From: Streptococcus himalayensis
GTDB taxonomy: Bacteria > Bacillota > Bacilli > Lactobacillales > Streptococcaceae
DNA length: 64,000 bases
Assembly: GCF_001708305.1 (NCBI RefSeq)
Contig: NZ_CP016953.1
Span: 1,135,501 to 1,199,500, forward strand
Reading direction: 5' to 3'
Each line of letters begins with the position of its first letter. The first letter of the stretch is position 1. The translations under genes were made by a program, and so were the position numbers. Below the pieces are notes generated by a model that saw only the letters and a list, made by a program, of their open reading frames with translations, ran no database searches and was not told the origin of the DNA. Positions 1-29,131 of this stretch are shown one piece after another.

Positions 1-163
1 TGGCCATCACTTCAGCATTGCTCACGCCTTCAAGAAGGGGAGCGGCGGTTACAACCGTTTCTCCTAGGATGATGCGGCCTTCGCTTGTTGCAATTGCTTG
101 TTTGAGTTCCTCTTTTGAGATACCTTGTAAATCACTGGCATAGCAGCTTAATAATCGTTTCAT
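1..163 (-). CDS. Conserved protein, N-terminal fragment (runs off the window)
   Basis: Only the first 54 codons are inside the window; the gene continues leftward past base 1. The start is the ATG read from 163, with a good GGAGG ribosome site about 8 bases upstream. The N-terminus begins MKRLLSCYASDLQG and continues with a segment rich in E, A and G (about residues 18-50). It reminds me of the N-terminus of a conserved family found near sugar PTS genes (DUF7916-like, formerly labelled HAD-like), but this is recollection and too little is visible to prove it. No catalytic motif can be judged. It is divergent from the sialidase genes. Confidence 0.5.
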   Translation of the reverse strand, partial: MKRLLSCYASDLQGISKEELKQAIATSEGRIILGETVVTAAPLLEGVSNAEVMA

Positions 164-187
164 GTATGCGCCTCCAATTCTAGCATG

Positions 188-216
188 ATTATAGCATACT
201 TAGATTTACTTGTCTA
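188..216 (-). promoter_or_regulatory. Promoter of the leftward gene at 163
   Basis: On the minus strand a -35 TAGACA (211-216) and a perfect -10 TATAAT (188-193) are exactly 17 bases apart. The -10 lies 24 bases before the ATG, which predicts a short leader carrying the GGAGG site. Confidence 0.75.
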
Positions 217-9956
<9,740 letters not shown>

Positions 9957-9977
9957 AAACAATAAATATGACGGAAT

Positions 9978-10002
9978 AGTTACTCACAAATTGTGGGTAA
10001 CT
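9978..10002 (+). terminator. Intergenic hairpin between the two sialidase genes
   Basis: AGTTACTCAC pairs with GTGGGTAACT around the loop AAATT, with one G-U pair. The tail (TTCCCCCTTT) is not a clean U-run, so this is a weak terminator or a processing/attenuation hairpin. A second imperfect hairpin, TTTCCCCCTT with AAGGGGAGAAA, follows at about 10003-10025. They may reduce read-through into the second gene. Confidence 0.4.
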
Positions 10003-10041
10003 TTCCCCCTTTGTTAAGGGGAGAAAAAATTTTACACGAAA

Positions 10042-10056
10042 AAGAAAGCGATTTCA
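10042..10056. promoter_or_regulatory. cre-like CcpA site upstream of the second sialidase gene
   Basis: AAGAAAGCGATTTCA agrees with the cre consensus WTGNAANCGNWNNCW except for one base (A for the consensus T at position 2). It lies 24 bases before the chosen start. Both giant genes therefore carry a possible catabolite-repression site. Confidence 0.45.
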
Positions 10057-10070
10057 AAATTGCTTAATAG

Positions 10071-22076
<12,006 letters not shown>

Positions 22077-22104
22077 TAGAACCTAAGCATTCTATCTAGA
22101 CATG

Positions 22105-22146
22105 AAAAAAGGATCAGTAAGGAGATTTCCTTGTCTGGTCCTTTTT
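22105..22146 (+). terminator. Terminator of the second sialidase gene
   Basis: AAAAAGGATCAG pairs with CTGGTCCTTTTT, with one G-U pair, and an inner AAGGA/TCCTT stem can stack inside the loop. A U-rich tail follows. It begins 28 bases after the stop codon. Confidence 0.85.
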
Positions 22147-22156
22147 ATCTTTATTT

Positions 22157-22184
22157 TGCTATAATAGTCGTATGAGAAGAATTG
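22157..22184 (+). pseudogene. Stranded promoter and first codons of the phosphoesterase gene
   Basis: An extended -10, TGC-TATAAT (22157-22165), is followed 6 bases later by ATG (22172). The start would sit at or next to the transcription start with no ribosome site, so the native mRNA was probably leaderless. The reading frame M-R-R-I runs straight into the IS66 end at 22184. The rest of the gene continues at 26754 with the same bases (GAAGAATTG), so this is the severed 5' end. Confidence 0.75.
22176..22184. repeat. Left copy of the direct repeat flanking the IS66 pair
   Basis: GAAGAATTG here recurs at 26754-26762 on the far side of the two insertion sequences. IS66 elements usually duplicate 8 bp; the ninth base may be the first base of the element. 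Confidence 0.75.
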
Positions 22185-22252
22185 TAAGTAACCGCCCAAT
22201 AACCAGGTATATTGAAAAAGTTCCAAAGTCTTGCTTGACTCTGGAACTTTTT

Positions 22253-23780
22253 CTATTTGCAGTTATTCTGAATTTTTTCAGCCCACGGTAAATAAGCCTC
22301 TAGAACTTCCTTTTTGGCGAGTGACTCCTCGTTTGGAAGATGTTCTAGAAGATAAGTGATGTATTTCTCTGAATCAAGACCATGCCTCTTAGCTGTTTCC
22401 AATAAACTCAGAATGATAGCTGTTGACTTGGCTCCCTCAAAACTTTGGGAAAACAACCAATTTTTCCGTCCCATGACCAAGGACTTAATAGCGCGTTCTG
22501 CTACATTATTGGATAGAACCAAGCGACCATCTTGAAGAACTGCCTTGAATAGTTCTTCATACTTAAGGCTATACTCTATCGCACGACCAAGTTTTGACCC
22601 AGGTAAAATAGATTGATTGCGGCACCAGTCGAAAAACTCATCCATCAAAGGGGCTAACTCTGCCTGGCGTTTATGTAGTCGCTCTTCAGTAGAGAGGTCA
22701 ACCCAGTCATTCTCCAAGGCAAATAGACGGTCGCAATAGGCTAATCCCTTGGCATCCAAGGAAGTCCTGTCTGCCTTTTTAGGCGTCGCCTCGAAGAACT
22801 TTCTTCTGACATGAGCCCAACAACCAACTAGCTGAGCTTTGTCTAACTGCCTATATGCCGACCACATATCACAATGTACATAGCCTGTGTAATCTCCAAG
22901 AAACTCCTTCACAACCAAACCACTCCGCCCTTTATCGTGATGATAAAGAGTGATTCCCTGTTCCTCATGCTTGCCAGACAAGAAGGTCCAGTAGAAGGTC
23001 AACTGGCTATCATTTTCCAAGACCCTATAAGAAGTCTCATCCGCATGGAGAACAGGCTGTTCTAGTAATTTCTCGTGCAGAAGGTCATAAATCGGCTCGA
23101 AATAATACTGACTAGACTTGATGTGCCAGTTGGCGACTTCCTTCCGTGTGATTGGCAAGCCAAGCTTGTTCCAATCCTCTTCCTGGCGGTAGTTGGGGAC
23201 CTTCAGATTGAACTTCTGATGAATGGTGTGGGCAATAATGGAGGCTGACCCCAAGCTATGGGCCAGAGGTGCCTTCGGAACAGGAGCCTTGATAATCTTA
23301 TCGTTAAGATTCTTCTGGCTACATGCTTGACATTTATAGGCATGTTGGACATGGTCAATCCGCTTCAATTGTGCAGGGATGAAGACCAACTCTTGCCGTT
23401 GAACAGTTGAGCCAATCTCTGTCAACTGACCGTGACAGTCTGGACAAGTTCAGTCTTCGCCTTTTAGTTCATGATGAACCATCTCCGGAGTAAACTGACT
23501 GAAAACAGCCTGACGAACGCCTTTAGCCTTCTTGCGTCTATAGGTAATAGTCTCAGTTTCAACTGGGCAAGTCAGATTCTTCTTCAGGTAGGCTTTCCTC
23601 ACCGAATAAGCTGAGCTGACCAGTTTGATGCACAACCTTCTCTGATGACTTGCCATAAAGTTTTTGAGTTAAGTAAGCTACTTGTTCACGAAGAAGAGCA
23701 AGTTCATTTGTGAGTTGTTGGTTAACAGCTGCTTGTTGTTTAATAATGGCTAATAGCTCTTCCATAGTCTCACCCTCCAT
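22253..23780 (-). pseudogene. tnpC: IS66 transposase TnpC, copy 1, frameshifted and with a stop
   Basis: The N-terminal part starts at 23780 (MEGETMEELLAIIKQQ) with the usual coiled-coil and KLYGKSSEK segments. It ends early because of one extra C in the run at 23575-23577 (codons LP then out of frame). The next part is in the shifted frame and stops at 23450-23452, where copy 2 has a Cys codon (TGC) of the CTCPDC zinc-binding motif and copy 1 has TGA. The remainder (22253-23449) is open and holds the catalytic region, including HADETSYR and the C-terminal SNNVAERAIK segment. The original length would be about 508 residues. An active transposase would need both a frameshift and suppression of the stop. 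Confidence 0.85.
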
Positions 23781-23814
23781 TTTTCTTTATTATACCGAAA
23801 GAAAAGCCATGATT

Positions 23815-24171
23815 TCAATAGAAATCACGACTTTTTGTAGATTTTATTTTAGGGCTTATCGAAAATCCCTTCATCAGCCAGTCTACTTGCTCGGAAGTGA
23901 GGGCTTTGACCTCATGTTCATCATTAGGCCAAGTGAGTTTGCCGTTTTCAAATCGCTTGTAAAGCAACCAGAAACCTTGTCCATCCCAATAAAGAGCTTT
24001 GAAACGATCTTTGCGGCGACCACAGAAGAGAAAAACTTGACCAGAAAAGGGATCTAATTCAAATTGACGTTTAACGAGATAGGCCAGCGAATCAATCCCT
24101 TGACGCATATCAGTTTTGCCACAAACCAGATAGACCTGCCCTAAATCACTGAGTCGGATGCTCATAAGCAA
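23815..24171 (-). CDS. tnpB: IS66 accessory protein TnpB, copy 1
   Basis: 118 residues, the usual TnpB size. It contains the family segments CGKTDMRQGIDSLA, FLFCGRRKDRFK and ALYWDGQGFWLLYKR. TnpB is a small protein of unknown biochemistry that is needed with TnpC for IS66 transposition. Its start overlaps the end of tnpA by 26 bases, which suggests coupled translation. An internal Met two codons later is an alternative start. The reading frame is intact, unlike tnpC of the same element. Confidence 0.92.
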   Translation of the reverse strand: MLMSIRLSDLGQVYLVCGKTDMRQGIDSLAYLVKRQFELDPFSGQVFLFCGRRKDRFKALYWDGQGFWLLYKRFENGKLTWPNDEHEVKALTSEQVDWLMKGFSISPKIKSTKSRDFY

Positions 24172-24331
24172 GTACCTTATCTAAAATAGTTTCCAGTGTT
24201 TCTTGATGAAGAGATGGGAACAAGCTTAGTTCAACTTTTCCAATACGCATTTTCAGTGCCATCTTGCTTTTGGATTTATGAGGAAATCGACGAGATTGTG
24301 GTGTTTTCAAGGGAACAATAGGTTGTGACAT
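24146..24331 (-). CDS. tnpA: IS66 accessory protein TnpA, copy 1
   Basis: 61 residues from the ATG at 24331 (MSQPIVPLKTPQSRRF). I chose this start because a GGAGG site lies 8 bases upstream; a longer frame reaches back to 24397 but has no ribosome site and enters the terminal repeat. The C-terminal half (KMRIGKVELSLFPSLHQET) looks like the conserved part of IS66 OrfA proteins. It is short for the family, and its role is not established. Confidence 0.75.
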   Translation of the reverse strand: MSQPIVPLKTPQSRRFPHKSKSKMALKMRIGKVELSLFPSLHQETLETILDKVLAYEHPTQ

Positions 24332-24485
24332 CAAAATAGCCTCCAGTTCTGTTTTCTGATAACAGTATACTAGAGGCGTGGAAAATATCATAGACACCTC
24401 GTTATGGGGCGGTTACGAGGGTAACCGCCCCATAACGAGGTATATTGAAAAAGTTCCAAAGTCTTGCTTGACTCTGGAACTTTTT

Positions 24486-26100
24486 CTATTTGCAGTTATT
24501 CTGAATTTTTTCAGCCCACGGTAAATAAGCCTCTAGAACTTCCTTTTTGGCGAGTGACTCCTCGTTTGGAAGATGTTCTAGAAGATAAGTGATGTATTTC
24601 TCTGAATCAAGACCATGCCTCTTAGCTGTTTCCAATAAACTCAGAATGATAGCTGTTGACTTGGCTCCCTCAAAACTTTGAGAAAACAGCCAATTTTTCC
24701 GTCCAATGACCAAGGACTTAATGGCGCGTTCTGCTACATTATTGGATAGAACCAAGCGACCATCTTGAAGAACTGCCTTGAATAGTTCCTCATACTTAAG
24801 GCTATACTCTATCGCACGACCAAGTTTTGACCCAGGTAAAATAGATTGATTGCGGCACCAGTCGAAGAACTCATCCATCAAAGGGGCTAACTCTGTCTGG
24901 CGTTTATGTAGTCGCTCCTCGCTAGACAAATCTGCCCAATCATTCTCCAAGGCAAATAGACGGTCGCAATAGGCTAATCCCTTGGCACCCAAGGAAGTCT
25001 TGTCTGCCTTTTTAGGAGTCGCCTCGAAGAACTTTCTTCTGACATGAGCCCAACAACCAACCAACTCAGCTCGTTCTAACTGCCTATAGGCACTCAGCGG
25101 TTCGCAGTTAACCAAGCTTATCCTCACTTCGTTCCTCAAGCTTGGACTGCTATCGCATAGGCAGAACTAAGGAACTGAAGTTCCAAGTTACTGCCGTAAC
25201 ATGTCACAATGTACATAGCCTGTGTAATCTCCAAGAAACTCCTTCACAACCAAGCCACTCCGCCCTTTATCGTGATGATAAAGAGTGATGCCCTGTTCTT
25301 CATGCTTGCCAGACAAGAAGGTCCAGTAGAAGGTCAACTGGCTATCACTTTCTAAGACCCTGTAAGAAGTCTCATCCGCATGGAGAACAGGCTGTTCTAG
25401 TAATTTCTCGTGCAGAAGGTCATAAATCGGCTCGAAATAATACTGACTAGACTTGATGTGCCAGTTGGCGATTTCCTTCCGTGTGATTGGCAAGCCAAGC
25501 TTGTTCCAATCCTCTTCCTGGCGGTAGTTGGGGACCTTCAGATTGAACTTCTGATGAATGGTGTGGGCAATAATGGAGGCTGACCCCAAGCTATGGGCCA
25601 GAGGTGCCTTAGGAACAGGAGCCTTGATAATCTTATCGTTAAAATTCTTCTCGCTACAGTTCTGGCACTTGTAAGCGTGTTGGACATGGTCAAGGCGTTT
25701 CAATTGGGCAGGGATATAAACCAATTCCTGCCTCTGAATACAAGAACCAATCTCTTTCAACTGACCGTGACAGTCTGGACAAGTGCAGTCTTCGCCTTTT
25801 AGTTCATGATGAACCATCTCTGGAGTAAACTGACTGAAAACAGCCTGACGAACTCCCTTAGTTTTCTTACGTTTATAGGTAATCGTTTCTGTGTCACCTG
25901 GGTAAGTCAGCGTCTTCTTCAGGAAGTGGTTCTTCTTCGAAGAGACTTAGCTGACCAGGCTGATACGCAACTTTCTCTGATGATTTGCCATAAAGTTTTT
26001 GAGTTAAGTAAGCTACTTGTTCACGAAGGAGGGTCAACTCATTGGTCATGATTTCAATAGTTTTTGTTAGACTTTCAATCACTTTATCTTGTGACTCCAT
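24486..26100 (-). pseudogene. tnpC: IS66 transposase TnpC, copy 2, disrupted
   Basis: The start at 26100 (MESQDKVIESLTKTIE) leads into the shared KLYGKSSEK region. The frame is lost at an extra C in the run at 25900-25902, the same place as in copy 1. The next segment (to about 25201) keeps the CTCPDC motif and HADETSYR. It is then cut at 25089-25200 by an inserted sequence that replaces about 10 bases of the element and brings stops. The C-terminal 200 residues (24486-25088) are open. At least two lesions make it inactive as one protein. Confidence 0.85.
25089..25200. repeat. Small hairpin-rich insertion inside tnpC of copy 2
   Basis: Compared with copy 1, about 112 bases replace 10. The insert contains CCAAGCTT...AAGCTTGG (about 25111-25144) and GGAACTGAAGTTCC (about 25171-25184). 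Flank CTGCCTAT can pair with ATAGGCAG inside the insert. No reading frame is seen. It looks like a short mobile or dispersed hairpin element, but I cannot assign a family. Confidence 0.55.
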
Positions 26101-26151
26101 GGACTTACCCCCTTCTTTTTATCTCATTATACCGAAAAGAAAGCCATGATT

Positions 26152-26508
26152 TCAATAGAAATCACGACTTTTTGTAGATTTTATTTTAGGACTTATCGAA
26201 AATCCCTTCATCAACCAGTCTACTTGCTCGGAAGTGAGGGCTTTGACCTCATGTTCATCATTAGGCCAAGTGAGTTTGCCATTTTCAAATCGCTTGTAAA
26301 GCAACCAGAAACCTTGTCCATCCCAGTAAAGAGCTTTGAACCGGTCTTTGCGACCACCACAGAAAAGAAAAACTTGACCAGAAAAGGAATCTAATTCAAA
26401 TTGACGTTTAACAAGATAAGCCAGCGAATCAATCCCCTGTCTCATATCGGTTTTGCCACAAACCAGATAGACCTGCCCTAAATCACTGAGTCGGATGCTC
26501 ATAAGCAA
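26152..26508 (-). CDS. tnpB: IS66 accessory protein TnpB, copy 2
   Basis: 118 residues, differing from the copy 1 TnpB at only a couple of positions (such as FSGQVFLFCGGRKDRFK with GG instead of GR). It has the same CGKTDMRQGIDSLA and WDGQGFWLLYKR segments and the same 26-base overlap with tnpA. The frame is intact. Confidence 0.92.
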   Translation of the reverse strand: MLMSIRLSDLGQVYLVCGKTDMRQGIDSLAYLVKRQFELDSFSGQVFLFCGGRKDRFKALYWDGQGFWLLYKRFENGKLTWPNDEHEVKALTSEQVDWLMKGFSISPKIKSTKSRDFY

Positions 26509-26668
26509 GTACCTTATCTAAAATAGTTTCCAGTGTTTCTTGATGAAGAGATTGGAACAAGCTTAGTTCAACTTTTCCAATACCCATTTTCAGTACCAGA
26601 TCATTTCTGGATTTATGAGGAAATCGACGAGATTGTGGTGTTTTCAAGGGAACAATAGGTTGTGACAT
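26483..26668 (-). CDS. tnpA: IS66 accessory protein TnpA, copy 2
   Basis: 61 residues from the ATG at 26668, with GGAGG upstream as in copy 1. It differs from copy 1 in the middle (SRNDLVLKMGIGK instead of SKSKMALKMRIGK). The longer frame from 26734 begins inside the terminal repeat and lacks a ribosome site. Confidence 0.75.
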   Translation of the reverse strand: MSQPIVPLKTPQSRRFPHKSRNDLVLKMGIGKVELSLFQSLHQETLETILDKVLAYEHPTQ

Positions 26669-26740
26669 CAAAATAGCCTCCAGTTCTGTTTTCTGATAAC
26701 AGTATACTAGAGGCGCGGAAAATATCATAGACACCTGGTT

Positions 26741-27586
26741 ATGGGGCGGTTACGAAGAATTGCATTATTATCAGATATTCATGGCAATCAGACGGCGTTA
26801 GAAGCTGTTCTAGCAGATACAAGGGCGATAGGAGTAACGGATTACTGGGTTTTGGGAGATAGTGTCATGCCTGGAAGTGGTCGCAAGGAGTTGCTTGACT
26901 TACTAGCCAGTTTACCGATTAGCCTTGAGGTGAGAGGGAATTGGGAGGATAGTTTATGGCGTGCAGCCCATGGTTTGCTGCATATAGAGAGACCGAGCCA
27001 TCTTTATCTCATGCGTTTGTGTGCGTATGTGATGGAGGAAATTTCACTGGAGGAGATTGATGGACGCCATCTTCTTCCTATGCAGGAAATCCGTTCTATT
27101 CAAGGTTTGGAGATAGTAGTCAGCCATCATTTGCCAGAAAAAAATTGGGGCCGTGAGTTAATTCATATTGGGGCACAGGAAGAGTTTGACAAGTTGTTTC
27201 AGGGAAATCAAGCCTCAATTGCAATTTACGGTCACATTCATCAGCAATTATTACGCTATGGTAGCCAAGGGCAAATGATTATCAATCCCGGTTCTATCGG
27301 TCAACCCTTTTTCATGGATGACCACTTGCGCAAGGATTTACGGGCTCAATATGCTGTTTTAGAGATTGATAATCAGGGTTTAGCGAATGTGGATTTTCGT
27401 CGGGTTGCCTATGATGTAGAGTTAGAATTACATCGTGCCAAACTTCAGGAGCTTCCTTATTTTGAGATTTACCGTGAAAGCTTGGTCAATGGCATTCATC
27501 ATACACATAATCATGAGTGGCTAGCAGAGATTGCCCAGAGGGAAAGATATGAAGAAGAGGTGCAGCAGTTCTTTAAAAGCAGATGA
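26741..27586 (+). CDS. Calcineurin-like metallophosphoesterase with an IS-supplied start
   Basis: 281 residues. Metal-binding motifs of the calcineurin-like fold are present: SDIHGN near the N-terminus, LGDS, a GNxE version of the GNHD/E block (VRGNWED), VSHH, YGHIHQQ and the NPGSIGQP block. This is the YfcE/MJ0936-type cytoplasmic phosphodiesterase family; the substrate is unknown. The present start ATG (26741) and codons MGRL come from the IS66 right terminal repeat. The ancestral start was MRRIALL, now cut off at 22172. No ribosome site precedes the new ATG and no clear promoter points into it, so expression is doubtful even though the frame is open. Its last codons overlap nothing functional; the Rrf2 promoter begins just after it. 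Confidence 0.85.
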   Translation: MGRLRRIALLSDIHGNQTALEAVLADTRAIGVTDYWVLGDSVMPGSGRKELLDLLASLPISLEVRGNWEDSLWRAAHGLLHIERPSHLYLMRLCAYVMEEISLEEIDGRHLLPMQEIRSIQGLEIVVSHHLPEKNWGRELIHIGAQEEFDKLFQGNQASIAIYGHIHQQLLRYGSQGQMIINPGSIGQPFFMDDHLRKDLRAQYAVLEIDNQGLANVDFRRVAYDVELELHRAKLQELPYFEIYRESLVNGIHHTHNHEWLAEIAQRERYEEEVQQFFKSR

Positions 27587-27589
27587 AGC

Positions 27590-27618
27590 TTGCACTTCTT
27601 TTGAAAAAGGGATATACT
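27590..27618 (+). promoter_or_regulatory. Promoter of the Rrf2 regulator
   Basis: TTGCAC (27590-27595), 17 bases, TATACT (27613-27618). AAGGAGG at 27627-27633 precedes the ATG at 27638. Confidence 0.75.
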
Positions 27619-27637
27619 AGGGAAAAAGGAGGACGAT

Positions 27638-28081
27638 ATGCAAATTTCAAGTCGATTTACAATTGCGACCCATATCTTGGTCGTACTCGCCTTAGAAGGG
27701 GAGCAGACAAAGGTAACAAGCGATTATTTAGCAGGGAGCGTAGGGGTAAATCCTGTGATTATTCGTAACGTCCTATCTCAGTTAAAGGCTGCCAATCTGG
27801 TGAGTGTTGCAAGAGGGACAGGTGGTGCCAAGGTGATTCAAGACCCGTCTACTATTACGCTCTATGATATTTACGAGGCGGTTGATAGTTTGGGACAATC
27901 CGGTCAGCTGTTTGGTTTTCATGAAAATCCCAATCCAAACTGCAACATCGGTCGCAACATCCATGCCGTGCTAGATGATCGCTTAGAAGCTGCCCAGCGG
28001 GCTTTGGAAGCTGAACTCAGCCAAACAAGTCTGGCAGATTTGGTTCAAGATGCACAGGGCAAGAGTCCTGCGGACAGCTAA
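27638..28081 (+). CDS. Rrf2-family transcriptional regulator (YwnA-like)
   Basis: 147 residues. The N-terminal winged helix (SSRFTIATHILVVLAL; SDYLAGSVGVNPVIIRNVL) is followed by the Rrf2 wing RGTGGAKVIQDPSTITLYDI and a C-terminal dimer helix. A single Cys is visible (NPNCNIGRN), so it lacks the three-Cys set that binds an Fe-S cluster in IscR or NsrR. Next to an NAD(P)-binding reductase, the pair matches the ywnA-ywnB arrangement I know from Bacillus. The target is probably the operator at 28455-28477. The inducer is unknown. Confidence 0.88.
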   Translation: MQISSRFTIATHILVVLALEGEQTKVTSDYLAGSVGVNPVIIRNVLSQLKAANLVSVARGTGGAKVIQDPSTITLYDIYEAVDSLGQSGQLFGFHENPNPNCNIGRNIHAVLDDRLEAAQRALEAELSQTSLADLVQDAQGKSPADS

Positions 28082-28176
28082 GCAATCTGAAAAGACAATC
28101 TAATCGTATAATTGCCCTGTTGCGATGAATTCCAATCGGAGAAAGTTTTGAGAAAGTAACCTAATCATGATGGTAG

Positions 28177-28203
28177 AAAAGACTAGCTTGCTAGTCTTTT
28201 TTT
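28177..28203 (+). terminator. Terminator after the Rrf2 gene
   Basis: AAAAGACTAGC and GCTAGTCTTTT form a perfect 11-bp stem around a two-base centre (TT), followed by more T residues. Confidence 0.9.
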
Positions 28204-28223
28204 GGATAGGAATGATTGGTTTC

Positions 28224-28389
28224 TACTCATTTGATTTCAAAAATAGTTGAGCTTGGGATAAACCAAAATGAAGTAGGCTAAGTCAGTTAAACAGGATGCT
28301 TTTTAGTAGCTAAAACGGACAGTCATAAAGATATGTCATTCATGTCTGAACCGCCGAGGAAGGCGGTCGACATGCTAATTTTAATTTTG
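28224..28389. repeat. Dispersed intergenic repeat, copy A
   Basis: It shares three ordered blocks with 41753-41932: TACTCATTTRATTTCAAAAA with the following TAG, GTTAAACAGGAT-CTTTT, and GCTAATTTT-ATTTT, at similar spacing. It contains ACCGCC-gaggaa-GGCGGT, a small hairpin. No coding potential is seen. Confidence 0.6.
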
Positions 28390-28424
28390 TTTAGTATAAT
28401 TTCGGATTTTCTAAGTTGTAATGA

Positions 28425-28477
28425 TTGACATGACAACAAGTAAGTGTTAGAATTGTTGTAACAAAAACAATTACAAC
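28425..28477 (+). promoter_or_regulatory. Promoter with a 7-bp palindromic operator (likely Rrf2 target)
   Basis: TTGACA (28425-28430), 17 bases, extended TGT-TAGAAT (28448-28453). The inverted repeat GTTGTAA-9-TTACAAC (28455-28477) begins right after the -10 and covers the expected transcription start. A bound dimer would block initiation. The neighbouring Rrf2 protein is the natural candidate. Confidence 0.75.
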
Positions 28478-28492
28478 AAAAGGAGAAACAAA

Positions 28493-29122
28493 ATGAAACT
28501 AGCAGTTATTGGAGCAAATGGACAAGCAGGACAGGCGATTGTGGCAGAAGCAGTAGCCCGTGGACATGAGGTGACAGCGATTGTTCGCTCAAGCAATCAA
28601 TCTCAAGCACAAGCGGTTCTGCAAAAGGATTTATTTGACTTGGAATCAGCAGATTTGAGTGGATTTGATGCAGTGGTGAGCGCTTTTGGTGCCTTTACTC
28701 CTGAAACATTGCCGCAGCACACGACTTCTTTGGAGCATGTAGCGAGTATTTTGGCTGGAAGCGATACGCGACTTTTAGTAGTTGGTGGGGCAGGAAGTTT
28801 GTATCTGGATGATAGCCTAACTACCCAACTCTATCAGACACCTGATTTTCCGGAGGATTTCTTCCCATTGGCAGAAGCGATGAGTAAGGGCTTGGCAGCA
28901 CTCCGTAAGGTATCAAAGGTCAATTGGACCTATATCAGTCCTGCGGCAGATTTTGAAGTAGATTATCCAAAAACAGGTGAGTATCTTCTTGCGGGGGAAA
29001 TCTTTACGGTGAATCAAGCTGGTGAAAGCAAAATGAGCTATGCAGACTATGCGATTGCCATGGTAGATGAAATCGAACATGGAAATCATCTGAATGAGCG
29101 GATTTCTGTTCTTGGAAAGTAG
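28493..29122 (+). CDS. NAD(P)-binding NmrA/YwnB-like oxidoreductase
   Basis: 209 residues. The Rossmann start is MKLAVIGANGQAGQAIVAEA (GxxGxxG), followed by a positively charged loop (IVRSSNQ) that favours NADP. Later segments are VVSAFGAF, LLVVGGAGSLY and WTYISPAADF. The size fits atypical short-chain reductases of the YwnB group; the substrate is unknown. An AAAAGGAG ribosome site sits at 28479-28486, next to the operator. The stop is 9 bases before the VOC gene, so the two are probably co-transcribed. A role in clearing reactive or quinone-like compounds is inferred from the neighbours only. Confidence 0.85.
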   Translation: MKLAVIGANGQAGQAIVAEAVARGHEVTAIVRSSNQSQAQAVLQKDLFDLESADLSGFDAVVSAFGAFTPETLPQHTTSLEHVASILAGSDTRLLVVGGAGSLYLDDSLTTQLYQTPDFPEDFFPLAEAMSKGLAALRKVSKVNWTYISPAADFEVDYPKTGEYLLAGEIFTVNQAGESKMSYADYAIAMVDEIEHGNHLNERISVLGK

Positions 29123-29131
29123 GTTGATAGG

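Larger units (their letters stand above)
22184..24416 (-). mobile_element. IS66-family insertion sequence, copy 1 (left)
   Basis: It carries the tnpA-tnpB-tnpC layout of IS66, all leftward. The left end reads GTAAGTAACCGCCCAATAAC and the right end, reversed, GTAACCGCCCCATAACGAG. The GTAA terminus is typical of the family. Only four bases (GAGG, 24417-24420) separate it from copy 2, which lies in the same orientation. tnpC carries a frameshift and a stop, so this copy is probably not autonomous. Confidence 0.85.
24421..26753 (-). mobile_element. IS66-family insertion sequence, copy 2 (right)
   Basis: It has the same order and orientation as copy 1 and is similar over most of its length, but is clearly different at the N-terminus of tnpC. 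The left end is GTAACCGCCCCATAACGAG; the right end, reversed, is GTAACCGCCCCATAACCAG. The inner ends of the pair share CGAGG and the outer ends share CCAGG. tnpC is broken by a frameshift and by an insertion of about 112 bases. The right terminal repeat supplies the start codon of the downstream gene. Confidence 0.85.

Noticed and set aside
27583..27768. Frame overlapping the phosphoesterase stop and the Rrf2 start
   Set aside because: It covers the Rrf2 promoter and ribosome site and has no recognised content.
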